From contig JAUYGP010000611.1 in the NCBI GenBank assembly GCA_030690515.1, forward strand, positions 1 to 5,254: a stretch of DNA of 5,254 bases. The letters run 5' to 3'. Position 1 is the stretch's first letter. Each line of letters opens with the position of its first letter. Below, in pieces: positions 1 through 5,254 of the stretch. Source of the stretch: Giesbergeria sp. GTDB taxonomy: Bacteria > Pseudomonadota > Gammaproteobacteria > Burkholderiales > Burkholderiaceae_C. Below the pieces are notes generated by a model. It was not told the DNA's origin, did no database searches, and saw only the letters and a list, made by a program, of their open reading frames with translations. The position numbers and the translations under genes were made by a program.

Positions 1-560
1 GCCAGCGATTCGGCGTAGCGCACAAACTCGAAACGCTCGTCCACCGCGTCGCGCAGCACATCGGCCAGGTCGTTCAGGTACAGCGTGGCCAGGTGTTTGG
101 CCTTGTCGTGCAGGCCCAGGGCGCCAAAAGCCCAGCCCAGCGGGTCGCCGCCTTCGTCATCCACATACACATCAAGCGTGGCAAAACGCGGCCCCTCGGG
201 CAAGAAGTTGCGGCCCACGATGCGGTGCGCCAGCGTGCTGTCGCGCCCCTGCAAAAAGGCAATGGCGGGGCCAATGGTGGCCAGATACCGGTCTTGCTGC
301 GCGGCAAAGCTCTGCACCGCCGGGCTTTGCTTTTTGGGGGGCATCGCATCCACCCTGGCGGCCACGGCGCGCAGCCCTTCGGGTGAGAGCAGGCGCAGCA
401 CCAGCGCCAGCGCCAGGTCCTCCTGCACCGCCGCGACGCCGCGCGAGCGCAGAAAGCCCGTGAGGTAGGCGGTAGAGGGGTACGGTGTGTTCAGCTGCGT
501 CATCGGGGGGATGACGGACAGGACGCGTAGGTTAGGGGAAGCAGGGGCGAGGACAGACAT
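1..560 (-). CDS. B12-binding-domain radical SAM protein, N-terminal part (cut by window edge)
   Basis: The frame is open from an ATG at 558-560 to the left edge, giving 186 residues. After a short tail, the protein has a Rossmann-type first strand and loop (LRVLSVIPPMTQLNTPYPS) followed by TAYLTGFLRSRG. I recognise this as the N-terminal cobalamin-binding-like domain of a group of radical SAM proteins in which PPMTQLNTPYP is strongly conserved. The CxxxCxxC cluster motif would lie further in, beyond the window, so radical SAM membership is inferred and not seen. No DxHxxG cobalamin motif is visible, which is common in this class. The substrate cannot be predicted. An in-frame ATG at 501-503 is a possible alternative start, but it would remove the first beta strand, so 560 is preferred. 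Neither start has a clear Shine-Dalgarno sequence. Codon use is GC-rich, like the conserved genes further right. Confidence 0.7.
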   Translation of the reverse strand, partial: MSVLAPASPNLRVLSVIPPMTQLNTPYPSTAYLTGFLRSRGVAAVQEDLALALVLRLLSPEGLRAVAARVDAMPPKKQSPAVQSFAAQQDRYLATIGPAIAFLQGRDSTLAHRIVGRNFLPEGPRFATLDVYVDDEGGDPLGWAFGALGLHDKAKHLATLYLNDLADVLRDAVDERFEFVRYAESL

Positions 561-853
561 GGAGGGCGTAGGGGCCGCCTGCAATGGGCGGAGAGTGATT
601 ATCGGCGGCTGCACTGCAAATGTCTTTTCCGCGTTGAAGCTGCATCTCTTCAATTCCTTCTCCACCGTCGCCAGCGTGATGCTTAGAATCGATTTTTGCT
701 GATTCCTTGGGCTTTGTGCTGTGGTATCCAGATTCAACTTTCGGTGGCGGTTTTTCCGTCCGTTTCCCTCTTTGCATTGGACGGTTCCTTGTGGTTTCGT
801 TGCTCTGTGGCTCTGGCTGTATCTGCAGTCCGCTTGCAAGAGTGGGCCGCTCT
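561..853. other. Gene-poor leader region between the radical SAM gene and the pilin-like gene
   Basis: No gene can be supported here with confidence. The stretch is less GC-rich than the flanking conserved genes. The plus-strand frame of the pilin-like gene stays open upstream to a TTG at 707, so the gene could start earlier than annotated. That upstream part would encode a Cys-containing hydrophobic stretch (FLVVSLLCGSGCICS) with no recognisable domain. A second plus-strand frame, open from about 687, ends in a TGA (855-857) that overlaps the ATG at 854 as ATGA. It would encode about 50 hydrophobic residues with no known match. Confidence 0.4.
598..626 (-). promoter_or_regulatory. Candidate sigma70-type promoter for the radical SAM gene
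   Basis: On the minus strand, AAGACA (621-626) and GATAAT (598-603) are separated by 17 nt and lie about 40 nt upstream of the chosen ATG. The -10 box matches the consensus at 5 of 6 positions and the -35 at 4 of 6. This is a pattern match only. Spacing and position are right, but such matches also arise by chance. Confidence 0.3.
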
Positions 854-1360
854 ATGAGGAGACTACCGTCGCTCACAGCGACCCTGGTGAGTGCCATGTG
901 GGTTGCGGTGTCATCCACTGCAGATCTTTCCGGATGGCGAAAGCTGCGCAGGACCGCGGTGGCCATATTCCAAGATCTGATCAGTCTCTTTATGGTGGTG
1001 GCTGCTTTGGTCATACCGTTGAGTCTGTTTCTTCCAGCGTACCAATGCTATGGCGACAGGGGCAAAGTATCGGAGCTGGTCCTCGCAGCATCCAGCTATC
1101 GCTCAGTGGTTGCAGAACGCGCGCAAGCGCGGCAATCGCTGGCAGGGGTGGGTGGGGGCTTGCTTGTTAAGACCGAGGGACGGGTGCACGGCGGGGCCAT
1201 ATCGGCCAATGGAATCATCACCTTGTTTTCGGAGGAGCCAAGAGCTTTGATTGTTCTGCGTCCCTACTTTGAAAACTCCGAAGTCAAGTGGGCATGCGAA
1301 GGATTTCCCTTGAAGGCGATGCCCGCCCAATGCAGGCAACTCCCGTATCAAACGCCTTGA
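854..1360 (+). CDS. Pilin-like membrane-anchored protein lacking the prepilin cleavage motif
   Basis: This encodes 168 residues. Residues 42-75 follow the spine of a type IV pilin: LIS-LFMVVA, a hydrophobic helix, then LPAYQ-CY-DR-KVSE and LAASS. The C-terminal half has the pilin head layout: an ISANGIITL strand, LRPYF, then VKWAC (Cys148) and MPAQCR (Cys160), which match the usual pair forming the C-terminal disulfide loop. Aligned on LPAYQ, the cleavage-site glycine is Phe39, the mature residue 1 is Gln40, and the conserved Glu5 is Ser44. Prepilin peptidase processing is therefore unlikely, and the protein probably stays in the inner membrane with its head in the periplasm. Residues 1-38 form a basic, non-canonical leader (WRKLRR). 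The start is uncertain: ATG 896 has the better ribosome site (GGTGA, 5-nt gap), and TTG 707 or GTG 842 are also possible. Rare codons (AGG, AGA, ATA, CTA, GGA) contrast with neighbouring genes. It could be a decaying pilin copy, but the frame has no stops. Confidence 0.55.
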   Translation: MRRLPSLTATLVSAMWVAVSSTADLSGWRKLRRTAVAIFQDLISLFMVVAALVIPLSLFLPAYQCYGDRGKVSELVLAASSYRSVVAERAQARQSLAGVGGGLLVKTEGRVHGGAISANGIITLFSEEPRALIVLRPYFENSEVKWACEGFPLKAMPAQCRQLPYQTP

Positions 1361-1433
1361 TCCACCGAGCGGTTGCTACGTACGGGTTACGTCGCCGCGT
1401 AGTACGGTGTTGCACCATAGAGAGCTGTTGTCG

Positions 1434-1601
1434 CCTGGTGTCCTGAGTTGGAAGTTGGTTGAAGAAAAAAAGATGTCGAAATCGTCGTCAGGCAAGGCGC
1501 AAACCGCAGCGATAGCCGTTGCTATCGCGAGGATTTGCAACGCAGCATGGCGGCGATTCTCGGCATCTTTATGAAACAAACTTTTAACTCAGGACACTAG
1601 G
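1434..1601. mobile_element. MITE-like element, inverted-repeat along its whole length (about 168 bp)
   Basis: The 23-bp ends (1434-1456 and the complement of 1579-1601) match at 20 of 23 positions, sharing GTGTCCTGAGTT. The similarity continues inward: AAAGATG-CG, then AATCG-CG-CA, then GCAAA on each arm. The arms meet at a perfect central hairpin at 1509-1528 (GCGATAGC, 4-nt loop, GCTATCGC). The middle of that hairpin is within about 1 bp of the middle of the element. There is no transposase and no credible ORF, so any mobility would need proteins supplied in trans. No clear target-site duplication is seen; GTC borders both ends but may be chance. The flanking stretches 1361-1433 and 1602-1740 show no gene. 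Transcribed from either side, the element would fold into one long imperfect hairpin, so it could also end or stabilise the pilin-like transcript. Family membership was not determined. Confidence 0.7.
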
Positions 1602-1740
1602 GTCACATCACCGATGACTTGGGCGGCTGGCGTGGATGGAGACGCGGGCATGGCAGAGTCACAGCCAAGGCATAAACCCTAGGCGCCGTGCAAAGAAGCG
1701 GGACCCTTGCCGCAGGGGTTGAAGTGGGGTTTCGTTGTGG

Positions 1741-3195
1741 TCACAGCGTACGTGCCAGCGCCCCCACCACGCGGGCTGCTGCGCGAATCTCTGCCGCATC
1801 AAACCCCGCATACCCCAGCAGCCAGCCCCTGCGCGTAGATTGCATCGCATAGCGCGACAGCGGCGCCAGCATCACGTCCGCAGCCAGGGCTTTGCGGGCC
1901 AGGGTTTCGTCGTCGCTGCCCGGTGCGACCTCGTGCAGCAGGTGCATGCCCCGGTTGCTGGCGGGCAACTGCCATGCGCCGTCGCTGGCGTCGGCCAGCG
2001 CGGTGCGCAGCACCTGCTGGCGGGCCTGGTACAGCTCGCGCATCTGGCGCAAGTGGCGCAGCAGGTGCCCCTCGGCAATGAAGCGCGCCAGCACCGCCTG
2101 CGCATCGCCCGGTGCATGCCGGTCGGTGATGGCGCGTGCCATGGCAAAGGCCTCCACCAGCGCGGGGGGCACCACCACAAAGCCCAGGCGCAGACCGGGG
2201 TGCAGCGTTTTGGAGAACGTGCCCACGTACAGCACACGCTCTGACCCCGGCAGGCTGCACAGCGCAGGCACCCGATGGGCCTTACCGTCGGACGCGCCGT
2301 ACTGGAATTCGCCGTCGTAGTCGTCCTCCACCACCCAGGCATCGTGCGTGCGCGCCCACTGCAGCAGGGCCTGCCGCCGCGCCAGGCCCATGCACACGCC
2401 GGTGGGGAACTGGTGCGTGGGTGTCACCACGGCCATGCGCGCATGCGGCCACTGCGCTGCAGCAGTGTCGATGCGCAAGCCGTCTCCATCCATCTCCACC
2501 GGCCGCGCCAGCGCGCCGTGGCCCAGCAGGCTGGCGCGGATGCCGGGGTAGCCAGGGTCTTCCACCAGCACCTCGTCGCCCACATCCAGCAGCAGCCGCG
2601 CAATCAGGTCAATGCCCTGCTGCGAGCCCGAACACACCACTACCTGCGCCGCGTCGCAGCGGATGCCGCGTGACGCCCACAGCCATTGCGCCACAGCCTG
2701 GCGCAGATCGGGGTCACCCGCCGGGTCCAGGTACTGCGCGCGCTGCATGCGCTGGGCTGCGCTGGCCTGGCGGGCCAGCCGGTCCCACAGCGCAAACGGA
2801 AAAGTGGCCACCTCGGGCGCCCCGATGCGAAACGCCCTGGCCGCCGCCAGCGGTGGGCGCCAGCGCGCTGCCGTGTCGGCGATCAGCTGCCCCCGGCGCG
2901 ACAGGCCCCGGGGCGGCGCCACCAGGCCCTGCGGGGTGGCCAGGGTGGCGGCCACCGCCTGCGACACGTAGGTGCCGTCGCCTACGCGCGCCTCCACATA
3001 GCCCTCGGCCTGCAGGCGCTGCACGGCCCACAGCACGGTGTTGCGCGATACACCCAGGCTGGCCGCATGTTCGCGCGACGGCGGTAGCCGCGTACCGGTG
3101 CGCAGGCTGCCCTGCTCGATGGCGCGGCGCAATTGTTCGTACACCTGTTGGCGCAGGGTGGTGAAGGGGGTTCGATTGGTTCCAGGGTTCGCCAC
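1741..3195 (-). CDS. MocR-family transcriptional regulator (GntR HTH plus PLP-binding aminotransferase-like domain)
   Basis: This encodes 484 residues, a normal length for MocR/PdxR regulators. Residues 11-80 form a GntR winged helix (LRQQVYEQLRRAIEQGSL, LPPSREHAASLGVSRNTV, LQAEGYVEARVGDGTYV). A linker follows, and from about residue 125 a fold-type-I aminotransferase-like domain: GDPDLRQAVAQWL (160-172), SGSQQGIDL (189-197), EDPGYPG (212-218), TPTHQFPTG (258-266), EDDYDGEF (290-297) and FSKTLHPGLRLG (327-338). Lys329 is the expected PLP Schiff-base lysine. HLRQMRELY (381-389) and a C-terminal GYAGF are also typical. The start is GTG at 3193-3195, with AAAGGG 7 nt upstream. The gene is divergent from the OsmC/PaiB pair with an 83-bp spacer, the usual arrangement for a MocR regulator and its target. 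The ligand beyond PLP is unknown. PdxR proper is less likely, since no pdxST genes are adjacent. Confidence 0.93.
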   Translation of the reverse strand: MANPGTNRTPFTTLRQQVYEQLRRAIEQGSLRTGTRLPPSREHAASLGVSRNTVLWAVQRLQAEGYVEARVGDGTYVSQAVAATLATPQGLVAPPRGLSRRGQLIADTAARWRPPLAAARAFRIGAPEVATFPFALWDRLARQASAAQRMQRAQYLDPAGDPDLRQAVAQWLWASRGIRCDAAQVVVCSGSQQGIDLIARLLLDVGDEVLVEDPGYPGIRASLLGHGALARPVEMDGDGLRIDTAAAQWPHARMAVVTPTHQFPTGVCMGLARRQALLQWARTHDAWVVEDDYDGEFQYGASDGKAHRVPALCSLPGSERVLYVGTFSKTLHPGLRLGFVVVPPALVEAFAMARAITDRHAPGDAQAVLARFIAEGHLLRHLRQMRELYQARQQVLRTALADASDGAWQLPASNRGMHLLHEVAPGSDDETLARKALAADVMLAPLSRYAMQSTRRGWLLGYAGFDAAEIRAAARVVGALARTL

Positions 3196-3278
3196 GAATT
3201 GGCCCTTTGAATGCGACTATATGGCCATAAACTGAGGAACCATTGTAGAAACCCCGACCCCTGCGGAGCAAAGACCCC
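3196..3278. promoter_or_regulatory. Divergent promoter/operator region between the MocR gene and the osmC-like gene
   Basis: This 83-bp spacer holds a perfect 10-bp palindrome, TATGGCCATA (3220-3229). GGCC occurs twice, at 3201-3204 and inside the palindrome at 3223-3226, so a direct-repeat reading is also possible; some MocR proteins are known to bind direct repeats. On the minus strand TATAGT (3216-3221) is a good -10 box for the regulator gene, with no convincing -35. It overlaps the palindrome by two bases, which fits autoregulation. No strong promoter is visible in the plus direction, which suits activator-dependent expression. GGAG at 3265-3268 is the ribosome site for the osmC-like gene. 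The operator role is inferred. Confidence 0.45.
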
Positions 3279-3758
3279 ATGGCCCAACACATCGCCACCA
3301 TCGATTGGCAACGCGGCAGCGACGACTTTCTGGACAAGCGCTACCACCGCGCCCACACCTGGCGGTTCGACGGCGGTGCCACGGTGGCTGCATCGTCGTC
3401 GCCCCATGTGGTGCCGCTGCCGTACTCCGATGCCGCGGCGGTGGACCCCGAAGAAGCCTACGTGGCCGCGCTGTCGAGCTGCCACATGCTGTGGTTTCTG
3501 GACATTGCCAGCCGCGCAGGCTGGCGCGTGAACCGCTACACCGACGCTGCGGCAGGCACCATGGCCAAGGACGCGGAGGGCCGCTGGGTCGTCAGCCATG
3601 TGCAACTGCGCCCCGTCACGGTGTTTGACGCCGCACACGCCCCCAGCGCCGAGGTGCTGGCCGACCTGCACCACCAGGCGCATGCAGCCTGCTTTCTGGC
3701 CAACTCGGTCCGGACGCAGATCGACTGCGCGCCCGCGCTCGCAGTGGAAGGGGGCTGA
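3279..3758 (+). CDS. OsmC-family protein (thiol peroxidase-like)
   Basis: This encodes 159 residues, slightly longer than classic OsmC/Ohr proteins (about 140). Key features are RYHRAHTW near residues 21-28, DPEEAYVAALSSCHML (56-71) with the first reactive Cys68, and HAACFLANSV (135-144) with the second Cys138. These two cysteines are the redox pair used by OsmC/Ohr enzymes to reduce organic hydroperoxides in the cytoplasm. The SSCHML-WFL form fits the general OsmC-like group better than Ohr. The start ATG has GGAG 10 nt upstream. The gene is first in a two-gene unit; its TGA is 1 nt before the next ATG, so translation is probably coupled. Control by the divergent MocR regulator is inferred from position. 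Substrate and induction are not shown by the sequence. Confidence 0.9.
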   Translation: MAQHIATIDWQRGSDDFLDKRYHRAHTWRFDGGATVAASSSPHVVPLPYSDAAAVDPEEAYVAALSSCHMLWFLDIASRAGWRVNRYTDAAAGTMAKDAEGRWVVSHVQLRPVTVFDAAHAPSAEVLADLHHQAHAACFLANSVRTQIDCAPALAVEGG

Positions 3759-3759
3759 C

Positions 3760-4395
3760 ATGGCCAATGCCAACCGCCAGTTTCAAGTGACCGACCCCGC
3801 CACGCTGCACGCCCTGGTGCGCGCGCAGCCGCTGGCCACCCTGGTGATTGCGCAGGCGGGTGCGCTGCACGCCAACCATGTGCCGCTGTACCTGGACCCG
3901 CAGCGCGGCCCGCACGGTACGCTCATCGGCCATGTGGCGCGCGCCAACACCCTGTGGCCGCTGCTGCCGCAGCAGGCCGTCGCCGTGTTTCACGGCCCGC
4001 AGGCCTATGTGTCGCCCTCGTGGTACCCGTCCAAAGCCATCGATGGCAAGCAGGTCCCCACTTGGAACTACGCCACCGTGCACGCCCACGGCAGCCTGAG
4101 TGCGGTAGACGACCCGGTGCGTCTGCGCGCCATCCTGCACACACTCAGCGAGCTGCATGAGGTCCACCGCCCCGACCCCTGGTGCATCGACGACGCGCCG
4201 CCCGACTACATCGACAAGCTGTTGCGCGCCATCGTCGGCATCGAGCTGGCGGTGGAGCGCTGGGAAGGCCTTTGGAAAGTGAGCCAGAACCGCACCGACA
4301 CCGACCGCGCAGGCGTGGTGCAAGGCCTGCTGGCCGAGGGCACACCGGCAGCCGCGGACATGGCGGCGCTGGTACGGGGTGGGGCGATTCCGTAA
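3760..4395 (+). CDS. PaiB-like FMN-binding protein (FMN_bind_2 family, annotated as negative transcriptional regulator)
   Basis: This encodes 211 residues, the usual size for PaiB. The family signature is clear: an N-terminal split-barrel (ATLVIAQAGALHANHVPLYL, residues 27-46), TLIGHVARANTLW (54-66), AVAVFHGPQAYVSPSWYPSK (73-92) and VPTWNYATVHAHG (99-111). These are followed by a helical region and WKVSQNR (172-178) near the end. The fold is related to pyridoxamine phosphate oxidase-type flavin split barrels. Bacillus PaiB was described as a repressor of sporulation and protease genes, but biochemical roles outside Bacillus are poorly known and this protein lacks a visible DNA-binding helix-turn-helix. 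A strong ribosome site (GGAAGGGGG, 3746-3754) lies 5 nt before the ATG, within the end of the OsmC-like gene. A longer in-frame reading upstream exists but would overlap that gene extensively, so ATG 3760 is preferred. Confidence 0.9.
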   Translation: MANANRQFQVTDPATLHALVRAQPLATLVIAQAGALHANHVPLYLDPQRGPHGTLIGHVARANTLWPLLPQQAVAVFHGPQAYVSPSWYPSKAIDGKQVPTWNYATVHAHGSLSAVDDPVRLRAILHTLSELHEVHRPDPWCIDDAPPDYIDKLLRAIVGIELAVERWEGLWKVSQNRTDTDRAGVVQGLLAEGTPAAADMAALVRGGAIP

Positions 4396-4410
4396 TTGAT
4401 GCGCCTTTTT

Positions 4411-4470
4411 GCAATCAAATGAATAGCTACTAGCGCTTGCTGGATAAGCGCTAGAGCCGATCTTGACCAT
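4411..4470. repeat. Comamonadaceae-type dispersed intergenic hairpin repeat
   Basis: The core is a perfect inverted repeat at 4430-4454, with 9-bp arms (CTAGCGCTT and AAGCGCTAG) around a 7-nt loop. It is flanked by AATCAAATGAATAGCTA on the left and AGCCGATCTTGACC on the right. I recall very similar sequences between genes many times in Acidovorax and related genomes, but could not verify this. It sits between the convergent paiB-like gene and hom. No U-tract follows the hairpin on either strand, so it is not a classic intrinsic terminator, though it could still act as a two-way transcript boundary. Outer limits are approximate. Confidence 0.65.
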
Positions 4471-4493
4471 AAATTCAGAGCGCTGCGCTTTTC

Positions 4494-5254
4494 TCAGTCT
4501 TCCAGCTGCTCTACCCGCAGCGTCACCACCGGCCCTGCCACGGCTGGGTGCGCTGCCAGCGCATGCACAGCCCAATCCATGGTGGACTGCACCACGGACT
4601 CGGTCAGCACCAGCACCTGGGGACCGCTGCCAAGGGGTCGTGATTTTTCGGCAGCCAACGCCATCTGTACAACCGGCACATGTTGCGCCGCCAGCCAAGC
4701 GCCCACGGCCTCGATTTGCTCGGCGCTGTGCACGGGGACACGCAGGTAGTGGCGGGTGCACACGGCGGCACGCGGCAACACGGCCAATTGCTCGTCCATG
4801 GCGTGGGCATGAAAACCCAGGTGCGGCACCTGCTGCGCGGCGTGGGTGCCGTCCAGCCGGGCCACATCCACGAGATCGGCAATCACGGCGGACGCGGTTT
4901 GCTCCGACCCTGCGCCCGCGCCGTAATACATCGTCACACCCGCTGCGTCGCCCTTGACCATGACGCCGTTCATCGAGCCGTTCACCTGCGCCATCAGGTG
5001 GTTGGCCGGCACCAGCGCGGGCTGCACGCGCAACTCGACACCTTCGTTGCGGCGCCGCGCCACGCCCAAGAGCTTGATGCGGTAGCCCAGTTGCTCGGCA
5101 CAGGCCACGTCCAGCCCCTGCAGCGCGGTGATGCCCTCCACCTGCGTATCAGTAAACCGCACCGGCATGCCAAACGCATTGGCCGCCAGCAGCGTGATCT
5201 TGTGGGCGGCGTCGATGCCCTCGATGTCAAAGGTCGGGTCGGCCTCGGCATAGC
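4494..5254 (-). CDS. hom: Homoserine dehydrogenase, C-terminal part (cut by window edge)
   Basis: The frame is open from the right edge to TGA at 4494-4496, giving 252 residues, somewhat over half of a normal 430-445-residue enzyme. The enzyme reduces aspartate semialdehyde to homoserine with NAD(P)H for threonine, methionine and isoleucine synthesis. The visible part starts in the catalytic domain: YAEADPTFDIEGIDAAHKI carries the Asp and Lys four residues apart that correspond to the catalytic pair in yeast homoserine dehydrogenase. EQLGYRIKLLG, PALVPANHLMAQVNGSMNGV and YYGAGAGSEQTASAVIADLVD follow. The C-terminal segment begins TRHYLRVPV like an ACT domain, but the usual ADxPGVLA loop is replaced by HSAEQIEAVGAWLAAQ. 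The ATG at 5168 is internal and not the start. In many Burkholderiales thrC follows hom; here a repeat and a convergent gene follow. It may be a second, divergent hom copy. Confidence 0.92.
   Translation of the reverse strand, partial: YAEADPTFDIEGIDAAHKITLLAANAFGMPVRFTDTQVEGITALQGLDVACAEQLGYRIKLLGVARRRNEGVELRVQPALVPANHLMAQVNGSMNGVMVKGDAAGVTMYYGAGAGSEQTASAVIADLVDVARLDGTHAAQQVPHLGFHAHAMDEQLAVLPRAAVCTRHYLRVPVHSAEQIEAVGAWLAAQHVPVVQMALAAEKSRPLGSGPQVLVLTESVVQSTMDWAVHALAAHPAVAGPVVTLRVEQLED

Noticed and set aside
634..653. TTGAAG/CTTCAA dyad upstream of the radical SAM gene
   Set aside because: The 6-bp arms with an 8-nt gap are expected by chance, and it lies upstream of the candidate promoter without other support.
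532..1014. 160-codon minus-strand frame opposite the pilin-like gene
   Set aside because: Its low-complexity, charged and Pro-rich product has no recognisable domain, and it overlaps both the radical SAM start and the better-supported plus-strand gene.
1376..1579. 67-codon minus-strand frame
   Set aside because: It lies mostly inside the palindromic element and is explained by the repeat arm; no protein family is recognisable.
1597..1682. CTAGGGT ... ACCCTAG 7-bp inverted pair just right of the palindromic element
   Set aside because: It is short and widely spaced with no further complementarity, so it may be coincidence.
1703..1719. Possible terminator for the MocR gene: 7-bp stem with a G-U pair and 3-nt loop
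   Set aside because: No U-tract follows on the minus strand and the loop is tight, so it is too weak to call.
2136..3164. 342-codon plus-strand frame opposite the MocR gene
   Set aside because: It is an Ala/Pro/Arg-rich shadow of the regulator with no domain.
4382..4410. Possible terminator at the end of the PaiB-like gene: GGCG/CGCC pairing followed by TTTTT
   Set aside because: The stem is only about 4 bp plus a bulged 3-bp extension and overlaps the stop codon. The T-run is good but the hairpin is not convincing.
3616..4761. 381-codon minus-strand frame opposite the OsmC-like and PaiB-like genes
   Set aside because: It is an antisense shadow of high-GC genes whose plus-strand frames carry clear family motifs.
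1..5254. A defence system, CRISPR array, toxin-antitoxin pair or RNA gene
   Set aside because: I looked on both strands and found no repeat-spacer pattern, no tRNA or rRNA-like sequence, and no defence or toxin families.

Overview
This window looks like a chromosomal segment of a high-GC betaproteobacterium, most likely of the family Comamonadaceae (Acidovorax and relatives). The reasons are GC-rich codon use in the conserved genes, their best-remembered relatives (a Burkholderiales-type homoserine dehydrogenase, a MocR regulator, and OsmC and PaiB proteins), and a hairpin-forming intergenic repeat at 4411-4470 of a type I associate with Comamonadaceae genomes. No database search was possible, so family names rest on recognised motifs.

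Layout. (1) 1-560, minus: N-terminal part of a B12-binding-domain radical SAM protein that runs off the left edge. (2) 561-1740: a stretch visibly poorer in GC than its surroundings and with atypical codons. It holds one plus-strand pilin-like gene (854-1360, start uncertain) and, just downstream, a MITE-like element of about 168 bp (1434-1601) that is palindromic along its whole length. (3) 1741-4395: a divergent regulatory module. A MocR-type (GntR plus aminotransferase-like) regulator is on the minus strand. An OsmC-family peroxidase-like gene and a PaiB-like FMN-binding gene form a tight plus-strand pair with a 1-nt gap. The 83-bp spacer carries a perfect 10-bp palindrome. (4) 4396-4493: an intergenic hairpin repeat between convergent genes. 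(5) 4494-5254, minus: the C-terminal part of homoserine dehydrogenase (hom), running off the right edge, with an unusual C-terminal ACT-like region.

How they work together. The MocR regulator very probably senses a PLP-linked ligand and controls the divergent osmC-like/paiB-like pair, which fits a small stress or detoxification operon. The radical SAM gene, the pilin-like gene and hom show no functional link to this module. I see no defence system, CRISPR array, RNA gene or complete mobile element. The most unusual items are the pilin-like protein that has lost the prepilin peptidase motif, the full-length inverted repeat next to it, and the hom copy with a non-canonical ACT domain and no adjacent thrC.
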